NCBI GenBank assembly: GCA_035942915.1
Contig: DASZCR010000131.1
Coordinates: 1 to 12,358, forward strand
Length of the DNA: 12,358 nucleotides
Source: DASZCR01 sp035942915
GTDB lineage: Bacteria; Acidobacteriota; Blastocatellia; Pyrinomonadales; Pyrinomonadaceae
Direction: 5' to 3'
The position numbers and the translations under genes are program-made. Of the stretch, positions 7,102 through 12,358 are shown piece after piece; the stretch's first letter is position 1; every line of letters begins with the position of its first letter. Under the pieces are notes generated by a model that was not told where the DNA came from, did no database searches, and saw nothing but the letters and a program-made list of their open reading frames with translations.

Positions 7102-8475
7102 TTACCTCTCGACCAACGCGTCGAGCAGTTTGAAGAACTCAGGGAAAGAGACGCCGACGCACTCTTCTGCGTCGATAATCTCTGTCTCGCCTTCGGCCAC
7201 GAGCGCGGCGACGGAGAAGGCCATCGCGATACGGTGGTCGCCGCGCGCATCGAGCCGTGCGCCGCGCAAGCGTGCGCCGCCGACGACTCTCAACCCGTCT
7301 TCGTACTCTGTCACCTCCGCGCCCATCGCACGCAGATTCTCCACCGTCGCGCTGATGCGGTCAGACTCTTTGACGCGCAACTCGCCCGCTCCGCGAATCT
7401 CCGCGCCGCACGCCAACTGCGAGCCGACCACAGCCAGCAACGGCAACTCGTCAATCAACTCCGCCACCTCCGCGCCCCTCACAACAAACGACGCACGCTC
7501 AGCCTGTCCCTCATCATCCTTCCCCCCCCGCCTGCCCGCGACGCCGCGCACGCGCACATCGCCGACCGTCTCCGCGCACTCCTCGCGCACGTTCTCAAGG
7601 CGCAGGCCGCCGAGCGCGCGCAAGCGTTCGAGATAGGCCGTGCGCGTCGGGTTGAGGCCGACGCCTTCGACGCGTAAGTCCGAGCCGGGCAGCAGCATCG
7701 CGGCGGCGAAGAGAAAGGCGGCTGAGGAGATGTCTCCCGGAACTTTGAAGTCCCTCGCGGCGAACGACCCGCGCAGTCCCTCGACGGATATTTCTCGACG
7801 AGAGGCTGCGTCCTCGCGAATCTCTAAAGGCACGCCGAAGTGTCTGAGGACGCGCTCGGTGTGGTCGCGCGTGCGCGCTTCTGTCTCGACGACGGTCGTC
7901 CGCCCCTGCGCGCAGAGTCCTGCAAGCAGGACGCAGGATTTGACCTGCGCGCTCGCCACAGGCAACTCGTAGCGCACGGCCGCGAGCGGTCGCCGTCCCT
8001 CGATATGAAGCGGCGCGCGTCCGTCTACGGAGCGCACGCGTGCGCCCATCAGTTCGAGCGGCGCGATGATGCGGCGCATCGGGCGCGTCCGCAGAGAGGC
8101 GTCGCCCGTCAGCGTCGAGGCGAAAGGATGTGCGGCGAGCACGCCTGCCAGCAGGCGCATCGTCGTTCCGGAGTTGCCGCAGTCGAGCGCGCTCGAAGGC
8201 TCATGCAAAAGCGGCGCGCCGTCCCCCGCACGGTCGTCGCCCTCACCTGCGCCGACGCCTTCGACGACGACGGTGTTCGCTGTCCGCTCAATGCGCGCGC
8301 CGAGTTGCGCGAGACACCTGAGAGTGGCGGCGCAATCCTCGCTCGTCGAATAGTTCTCGATAACGGAGCGCCCGCGCGCCAGCGCCGCGACGAGCGCCGC
8401 GCGATGCGAGACGGACTTGTCGCCGGGCAGGCCGGGCAAATGCCCCGCCAGTCGTCGCGCCGGTCGTATCTTCAT
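7102..8475 (-). CDS. aroA: 3-phosphoshikimate 1-carboxyvinyltransferase (EPSP synthase)
   Basis: Transfers enolpyruvyl from PEP to shikimate-3-phosphate in the cytoplasm. The protein has 457 residues, slightly longer than the usual 430. Key motifs are LPGDKSVSHR at 16-25 (K20, S21, R25), STSEDCAATL at 43-52, CGNSGTTMRLLAG at 99-111, GDASLRTRPM, VKESDR and GDHRIAMAFSVAAL near the C-terminus. The GNSGTTMRL version resembles Bacillus-type enzymes. The extra length comes from two acidic/Gly-rich loops, about residues 75-93 and about 311-327. The second is encoded over a run of eight Gs (complement of 7522-7529). The start ATG 8475 lacks a strong ribosome-binding site; only AGATGG lies a few bases upstream. 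It is first in the aroA-aroK-rtcB cluster and is divergent from the rsbW-like gene across 250 bases. Confidence 0.95.
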   Translation of the reverse strand: MKIRPARRLAGHLPGLPGDKSVSHRAALVAALARGRSVIENYSTSEDCAATLRCLAQLGARIERTANTVVVEGVGAGEGDDRAGDGAPLLHEPSSALDCGNSGTTMRLLAGVLAAHPFASTLTGDASLRTRPMRRIIAPLELMGARVRSVDGRAPLHIEGRRPLAAVRYELPVASAQVKSCVLLAGLCAQGRTTVVETEARTRDHTERVLRHFGVPLEIREDAASRREISVEGLRGSFAARDFKVPGDISSAAFLFAAAMLLPGSDLRVEGVGLNPTRTAYLERLRALGGLRLENVREECAETVGDVRVRGVAGRRGGKDDEGQAERASFVVRGAEVAELIDELPLLAVVGSQLACGAEIRGAGELRVKESDRISATVENLRAMGAEVTEYEDGLRVVGGARLRGARLDARGDHRIAMAFSVAALVAEGETEIIDAEECVGVSFPEFFKLLDALVER

Positions 8476-8587
8476 GCGGCCATCTTAAAGGATGGTGCGT
8501 GACAAGAGAAATCCGGGGCGACGGTCGAACTAAAGCGCGCGCCTGTTCGTTCATCTCTCCACTGCCCGCGCCGCGCGTGTGCTTTTC

Positions 8588-8617
8588 TTGACATGCGAGC
8601 GGCGGGCGTGCTAAACC
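8588..8617 (+). promoter_or_regulatory. Sigma-70-like promoter for the rsbW-STAS operon
   Basis: A perfect -35 box TTGACA lies at 8588-8593. An 18-base spacer is followed by a weak -10 box TAAACC at 8612-8617. It sits in the 250-base divergent gap and points toward the anti-sigma gene, leaving a leader of roughly 100 bases. The -10 matches only three of six consensus bases, so the call rests mainly on the -35. I see no clear promoter for aroA in the other direction. Confidence 0.45.
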
Positions 8618-8668
8618 GTGCAAGCTTCCGTTAGCTTTCCCAGTGTTCTTGCGTGGCTGCCGAGTCGT

Positions 8669-8699
8669 CCGCCTGCGTCTCTTGTTTCGGGGCGGGCGG
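8669..8699 (+). promoter_or_regulatory. Leader hairpin upstream of rsbW-like gene
   Basis: CCGCCTGC at 8669-8676 can pair with GCGGGCGG at 8692-8699 (eight pairs, one G-U) around a 15-base loop. A competing stem GTCCGC/GCGGAC flanks it. It ends 26 bases before the GTG start, in a leader without a Shine-Dalgarno sequence. It may influence translation, but in GC-rich DNA such stems arise often by chance. Confidence 0.3.
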
Positions 8700-8725
8700 T
8701 GTTTGCGGACACGAGTCTTTGAATC

Positions 8726-9154
8726 GTGACTGAAGAGACGACCGAAATCACTTTTCCGAGCCGCATCGAGGCCATCGCGGAGGCGGCGGCCGCAGCCACC
8801 GACCTCGCGGCTCGCTCCGGCTTTCCAGAGGAGGCGCTCTTCGGCATCGACATGGCTGTGCGCGAGGCGGTCACGAACGCCGTCCTGCACGGCAACAAGC
8901 AGGATGAGACGAAGCGGGTCGAACTGGGCTTCATCAATCAGGGTTCGGCGCTCGTCATCACCGTCCGCGACGAGGGGACGGGCTTCGACCCGGCTTCAGT
9001 GCCCGACCCGACCGACGCGCAGAATCTACTGAAAGCGTCGGGGCGCGGCATCCTGTTCATGCGCTCCTTCATGGACGAAGTGACATGGGAGCGCCATCCG
9101 CAGGGCGGGACGGTCGTCCGCATGACGAAGAAGCGAGAGAATAGTTTTCAGTAG
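8726..9154 (+). CDS. Anti-sigma regulatory factor / RsbW-like serine kinase (HATPase_c_2)
   Basis: GHKL-fold kinase that in the RsbW/SpoIIAB family binds a sigma factor and phosphorylates a STAS antagonist. The 142-residue protein is a single domain. The N box has E47 and N51 in MAVREAVTNAVLHGNK, the G1 box is DEGTGFDP at 82-89, and the G2 box SGRGILFMRSF begins at residue 105. The start must be GTG 8726: an in-frame TGA at 8720-8722 lies just upstream and the next ATG is inside the domain. No Shine-Dalgarno sequence is visible, so translation may be weak or the start unusual. The stop TAG (9152-9154) lies inside a heptad inverted repeat. The STAS partner follows 110 bases downstream. No sigma factor gene is in the window, so the target is unknown; phosphatase-linked or non-sigma partner switching is possible. 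Confidence 0.9.
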   Translation: MTEETTEITFPSRIEAIAEAAAAATDLAARSGFPEEALFGIDMAVREAVTNAVLHGNKQDETKRVELGFINQGSALVITVRDEGTGFDPASVPDPTDAQNLLKASGRGILFMRSFMDEVTWERHPQGGTVVRMTKKRENSFQ

Positions 9155-9237
9155 TCAGTCATCAGGAGTCAGCGCGCGGGCAGTTGGCGCACTCTTTCGA
9201 GACTGACTCTTGTTGACTGACTACTGACTACTGAAAA
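9145..9237. repeat. Inverted repeat of TCAGTAG-type heptamers between rsbW-like and STAS genes
   Basis: TTTTCAGTAGTCAGT at 9145-9159 is the exact reverse complement of ACTGACTACTGAAAA at 9223-9237. The arms continue as imperfect 7-base units (CAGTAGT, CAGTCAT, CAGGAGT on the left; ACTGACT, CTTGTTG, ACTGACT, ACTGACT on the right). The loop is GC-rich non-repetitive sequence around 9172-9208. The left arm overlaps the last codons and the TAG stop of the rsbW-like gene. It resembles the short tandemly repeated heptamers described in cyanobacteria. Confidence 0.85.
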
Positions 9238-9264
9238 TGACAGTTATTTAAGGAGATTTTAGCA

Positions 9265-9615
9265 ATGGCTGAACTGAACATCAGGGAACGTCAGGCAGGC
9301 GACGTGACCATCCTCGACATGGAAGGCAAGATTACTATCGGCGAAGGCAGCGTCGCCGTGCGCGGCGCCGTCCGCCGCCTGCTCGAAGAGGGCAAGAAGA
9401 AGATTCTGCTCAACCTTGCGGGCGTCAGCTACGTTGATTCGAGCGGCATCGGCGAATTGGTCTCATCCTTTACGACCATTAACCGCGAGGGCGGCGAGTT
9501 GAAACTGCTCAACCTGACGCAGAAGATTCAAGACCTGCTGGCGATTACCAAGCTTCTCACCGTCTTCGACGTTTACGACGACGAGTCAGCGGCGCTCAAC
9601 AGCTTCAAATCCTAG
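9265..9615 (+). CDS. STAS-domain anti-anti-sigma factor (SpoIIAA/RsbV-like)
   Basis: Single STAS domain of 116 residues, the usual size. In this family the unphosphorylated form binds the anti-sigma kinase and frees its target, and the kinase inactivates it by phosphorylating a serine. The site is visible as YVDSSGIGEL, with S59 at the position of SpoIIAA Ser58. Other family marks are GDVTILDMEGKITIGEG near the N-terminus and KLLNLTQKIQDLLAITKL in the C-terminal half. ATG 9265 has AAGGAG at 9250-9255, 9 bases upstream, the best ribosome-binding site of this operon and much better than that of the kinase gene before it. This suggests the antagonist is made in excess over the kinase. The TAG stop abuts a heptad repeat hairpin. 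Confidence 0.95.
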   Translation: MAELNIRERQAGDVTILDMEGKITIGEGSVAVRGAVRRLLEEGKKKILLNLAGVSYVDSSGIGELVSSFTTINREGGELKLLNLTQKIQDLLAITKLLTVFDVYDDESAALNSFKS

Positions 9616-9746
9616 TGATAGGTGATGGGTGAAGAGAGATGAGTGATAGGTGATAGGTGATGGGTGATAGGACAAAAACAGGTTTTCTCTTATCACTTAT
9701 CACCCATCACCTATCACTCATCTCTTATCACTTATCACCCATCACC
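9616..9746. repeat. Heptad-repeat hairpin element, copy A
   Basis: The left arm (9616-9670) is built from TGATAGG, TGATGGG and TGATGAG units. The right arm (9688-9746) holds the complementary units (CTATCAC, CCATCAC, TTATCAC). The arms pair along most of their length with gaps of whole 7-base units, the pattern expected from slippage. The tip is GATAGGACAAAA, then ACAGG, then TTTTCTCTTATC. The element fills almost the whole gap between the STAS and DUF2062 genes. The 31-base tip 9666-9696 recurs at 10261-10291 with one mismatch. Confidence 0.92.
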
Positions 9747-9750
9747 AATT

Positions 9751-10224
9751 ATGTTGCGCCAGTCATTCCGCCGTCTGCTCGCGATTGACGACCCACCGGA
9801 GCGGACGGCGCTCGCTTTCTCCGTCGGCGTCTTTATCGCCTTCTCGCCCTTTCTCGGTCTGCACACCATCATGGCGACGGTGCTCGCCTTCATCTTCCGC
9901 TTCAACAAGATTGCCATCTACGCCGGGACGTTCATCAACAACCCTTTTCTGACGCTCGTCCCGATACTGGTCGCCTCCTACGCCGTCGGAGCCTTCCTGA
10001 TGGGTCGCCCCTTGCGCCTCGACGCGGAGAAGATGCAACTGCTCAGAGACCCGCACCTGTTCTCCGGCGACTACTGGCGCGCGCTCGTCTCGGAGGCCGG
10101 AGACGTGCTCGTGCCCTTCGCCATCGGGGGCACGGCGCTCTCCATCGTTTGTTCACTGGCCGCCTATCCTGTTACCTTACGTCTGCTCCGCCGACGGCGG
10201 AAAGCGGCGATGAGTGATAGGTGA
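9751..10224 (+). CDS. DUF2062 family integral membrane protein
   Basis: A small inner-membrane protein of a widespread family without a settled biochemical function. With ATG 9751 it has 157 residues. FRRLLAIDDPPERTALAFSV at 6-25 leads into a first hydrophobic segment (about 20-48) with the family glycine/proline marks G26 and SPFLGLHT (32-39). NKIAIYAGTFINNPFLTLVP (52-71) holds the conserved N63-N64-P65. Hydrophobic segments follow at about 66-84 and near the C-terminus (VLVPFAIGGTALSIV...), then an Arg-rich tail. An in-frame GTG at 9664 would add 29 residues coded by the upstream repeat and is unlikely. ATG 9751 has no Shine-Dalgarno sequence because the repeat occupies the leader. The last four codons and the TGA stop (10222-10224) lie in the next repeat, so the native C-terminus may have been replaced. 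Confidence 0.88.
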   Translation: MLRQSFRRLLAIDDPPERTALAFSVGVFIAFSPFLGLHTIMATVLAFIFRFNKIAIYAGTFINNPFLTLVPILVASYAVGAFLMGRPLRLDAEKMQLLRDPHLFSGDYWRALVSEAGDVLVPFAIGGTALSIVCSLAAYPVTLRLLRRRRKAAMSDR

Positions 10225-10330
10225 TGGGTGATGATAGGTGATGAGTGATAAGTGAGAGGCGATAGGACAAAAACAGTTTTTCTCTTATCACCCATCACAT
10301 ATCACCTATCACTCTCTATCACCTATCACC
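10212..10330. repeat. Heptad-repeat hairpin element, copy B
   Basis: Second copy of the TGATAGG/TGATGGG family. The left arm 10212-10265 is followed by the tip 10261-10291, identical to copy A except one base (T for G at the seventeenth position). The right arm runs CCCATCACATATCACCTATC... to 10330. It begins inside the final codons of the DUF2062 gene and supplies its stop. Arm unit order differs from copy A while the tip is conserved. Confidence 0.92.
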
Positions 10331-10452
10331 GCCTTCGAGGCATCCGTCATCCGGCGCGGGGCATCTGTAGAAGACGCATGTCGCAGGCTTTTTGCGAGGT
10401 TCGACGCCGTGCGCGTCGTCTTTAGTCCACGCGAGAGATTTTCCGTTAAATC

Positions 10453-12324
10453 ATGAAGAAGCAGCTTTTCGCCATCGCCGCGCTCGCCCTGTGCGCCCCG
10501 GCCTCTGCGGCGCGCGCGCAGAACACGCCGCCTCAAGCGTCGCCGCAAACGCAGCAGCAACAGCAACAGCCCGCGCCTCAGAATCCACGAACCGCGCAGG
10601 CGCCGCGCCTCGACCTCTCTGACTATGGCGTGGAGTTCGAGCCGGATGCGCGGCTCGTCGTCGTGATGGCCGCGCTCGACGCCGCCGGGTGGGAGACGGG
10701 CGTCGAGCCGTCGCCGTTCAGGCAGGCAGTGAGGCGCGATTATGCTGCGCTCGACCCGACCTTACGCGAGCGCCTGCGCGACTTCTACACGCGCTACAAA
10801 TTGCAGGGCAAAGCGACGCCCGCCGAGCAGGCCGCGCGCTACGTCTCGCTCGCCTACGCGCTCGGCCCCGCGCCCGACTTCGCCGCGCCCCCACGCACCG
10901 AAGACCTCCCGACGGGGCTGTTAGACGTGCTCGACTTTGCGCCGCTCGTCCGCGCCTTCTATCGCGGAGCGAACTTGCAGGAGCGTCTGCCCGAATACCT
11001 GCGCGCCTATCGCGCGGAGGCCGACCACCTGCGTCTGCCGACGAGCCTGATGGTGCGCGAGGTTGTCTCTTATCTGCGGCTGCAACCCGTCACCACGACC
11101 GTCGAGCGCACGGCGGCCTCCGACCCGACGCGTCCCGCAGACCAGAAGAAGAAGAGCGACCAGCAGAAACGCGTGACGGTCGTGCGCGAGAAGCCGCGCC
11201 GCTTCTTCGTCGTGCCAGATTTGCTCGGCGCACCCGGCGCGATTAACTTTCGCGTCATCGGCGACGATTACTACGCCATCGTCCCGCCCGGCATCGACCC
11301 AACATCTTCGGAGATGCGCCGCGCCTACATACAATATCTTGTAGACCCGCTCGTCCTCCGCTACAACCGCGCGGTGGCCGCACGGCGCGTCGAGATTAGA
11401 CAACTCATCGAGGAGCGTGCGCGCTCCGGCGCGGAAGCGACGCCGGACGTGTTTCTCACGGTCGCGCGTTCGCTCGTCGTCGCCGCCGATGCGCGCATGG
11501 ACGCCGTCGCACGTCTCGAAGCCTTGCGGCAGGAGACGAGCGCGCGTTTGCAGAGAGCGGGCGCAGACGCGTCGGCGCGTGCCGCAATCACGAAGGAGAC
11601 AGAGGAGGCGCGTGCCGCAATAGAGGATGCGCGCGTCGCGCAGTTGGCCGAAGCCTTCGAGCGCGGCGCGGTGCTGGCCTTCTATTTCGACGAGCAACTG
11701 CGCGGACTCGAAACTTCCGGCTTCGACATCTCGAACTTCTTCGGCGATATGATTTCAACTTTTGAACTGGCGCGCGAGACGCGGCGTCCGTCCGAGTACG
11801 CGGCGGCCGTGCAACGCTACCGGGAGGCACGCGAGAGAGCGCGTGCGGCGGCCGAGGCCGCGCGACGCGAAGGCGAGCGTGGGCGACCGTCCGAGCAGCG
11901 GGCGGCCTTGTTGAAGGCGCTCGACTCGGTTGACCAATTAGTCAGACAGAAGAGCTACGAGGAAGCGGAGACGCGTCTGCGCGCGATGCTTCAGGAGTTT
12001 CGCGGCGAGCCGCGCGTCTTCTACGCGCTGGCGCAGGTGGCGAGCGTCTCGGCGCAGGATGCCTTCGACGAGAACTTGCAGGCCGAGCGACTGACGCGCG
12101 CGCTCTCCTTCTACAGACAGGCCGTGATGGCCGCTTCGCCCGACACGGACGGCGCGCTCATCTCACGCGCGCGTGTGGCGAGCGGCCGCATCCTGCTATT
12201 CCTCGAACGCAAGGAAGAGGCGCTCAAAGAGTTCGACGCAGCCATCGCGCTCGGCGAAGCGACGGGCGGCGCTGCGTACCGCGAGGCGCTGGCCGAAAAG
12301 AGAAAGCTGACCGGCCAGCCATAA
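10453..12324 (+). CDS. Exported protein of unknown function with C-terminal TPR-like repeats
   Basis: I do not recognise this 623-residue family. It opens with a Sec signal (MKKQLFAIAALALCAPASAA), probable cleavage after ARA at residue 22. A Gln/Pro-rich linker at about 23-50 includes six consecutive Gln at 34-39. Residues 53-210 are mostly helical. A Lys/Gln-rich stretch (about 224-250) leads to a distinct segment with RFFVVPDLLGAPGAINFRVI at 250-269 and DDYYAIVPPGIDP. Residues 300-480 are Ala/Arg/Glu-rich and probably coiled coil. From about 485 to 602 three helix-pair repeats resemble TPRs (KSYEEAETRLRAMLQEF; ALSFYRQAVMAASPDT; RKEEALKEFDAAIALGEA). No catalytic motif or HExxH is seen. ATG 10453 has only a weak GAGAGA 14 bases upstream. 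It lies 122 bases beyond repeat copy B, so it may be transcribed separately. A periplasmic scaffold is a guess. Confidence 0.85.
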   Translation: MKKQLFAIAALALCAPASAARAQNTPPQASPQTQQQQQQPAPQNPRTAQAPRLDLSDYGVEFEPDARLVVVMAALDAAGWETGVEPSPFRQAVRRDYAALDPTLRERLRDFYTRYKLQGKATPAEQAARYVSLAYALGPAPDFAAPPRTEDLPTGLLDVLDFAPLVRAFYRGANLQERLPEYLRAYRAEADHLRLPTSLMVREVVSYLRLQPVTTTVERTAASDPTRPADQKKKSDQQKRVTVVREKPRRFFVVPDLLGAPGAINFRVIGDDYYAIVPPGIDPTSSEMRRAYIQYLVDPLVLRYNRAVAARRVEIRQLIEERARSGAEATPDVFLTVARSLVVAADARMDAVARLEALRQETSARLQRAGADASARAAITKETEEARAAIEDARVAQLAEAFERGAVLAFYFDEQLRGLETSGFDISNFFGDMISTFELARETRRPSEYAAAVQRYREARERARAAAEAARREGERGRPSEQRAALLKALDSVDQLVRQKSYEEAETRLRAMLQEFRGEPRVFYALAQVASVSAQDAFDENLQAERLTRALSFYRQAVMAASPDTDGALISRARVASGRILLFLERKEEALKEFDAAIALGEATGGAAYREALAEKRKLTGQP

Positions 12325-12358
12325 GCACTTAACCCGGCACGAATGACTGAGGGGGGGC

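Noticed and set aside
7102..8475. Glyphosate-insensitive EPSP synthase because Leu follows Arg in GNSGTTMRL
   Set aside because: Leu is normal at this place in Bacillus-like enzymes and the key Gly is retained; sequence alone does not support tolerance.
9616..9746. Classical rho-independent terminator after the STAS gene
   Set aside because: The stem is AT-moderate and very long, and the T-run sits at the loop, not after the stem.
9616..10330. CRISPR array
   Set aside because: The units are 7 bases, degenerate, arranged as inverted arms and without unique spacers of uniform length. No cas genes are present.
1..12358. tRNA, rRNA, riboswitch or plasmid/phage origin signals
   Set aside because: I saw no cloverleaf-like stretch, conserved rRNA block, integrase, attachment repeats or iterons on either strand.

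Overview
The window is GC-rich bacterial chromosome (roughly 60-65% G+C in the genes I hand-counted) with dense, ordinary gene packing. Sec and Tat export signals, a shikimate pathway pair, a poxvirus-type topoisomerase IB, an RsbW/STAS pair and heptanucleotide-repeat hairpins point to a Gram-negative-type environmental bacterium. My best guess is Acidobacteriota (Blastocatellia-like), but that is inference: there is no rRNA or other decisive marker here.

Left third, 1-3917. A lipid (diacylglycerol-type) kinase gene runs leftward off the window edge. Divergent from it is a NAD(P)H:quinone oxidoreductase of the PIG3 type, followed by a coiled-coil C4 zinc-ribbon protein and a topoisomerase IB with a complete set of catalytic residues. 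Two small inverted repeats (TTAACAC/GTGTTAA and TTAACTG/CAGTTAA) lie in the gaps before and after the oxidoreductase.

Middle, 3940-8475, all on the minus strand and read right to left: aroA, aroK, rtcB, msrB. The first three genes are only 6 and 11 bases apart and are probably one transcription unit joining two shikimate pathway steps to an RNA ligase. The rtcB gene carries a 160-residue mini-intein inserted exactly before the metal-binding cysteine of the active site. The RNA ligase can therefore only become active after protein splicing. MsrB follows after 112 bases and has a twin-arginine signal, so it probably acts outside the cytoplasm.

Right third, 8476-12358, plus strand. A good sigma-70-like promoter leads through a roughly 100-base leader into an RsbW-like anti-sigma kinase, a STAS anti-anti-sigma factor, a DUF2062 membrane protein and a 623-residue exported protein with C-terminal TPR-like repeats that I do not recognise. 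The three gaps rsbW-STAS, STAS-DUF2062 and DUF2062-exported protein are each filled by a hairpin built from imperfect 7-base repeats. Two of these share a 31-base core with one mismatch. They abut or supply the stop codons of the upstream genes, and one replaces the normal ribosome-binding leader of DUF2062. Together with the RtcB intein, these elements are the most interesting content of the window.
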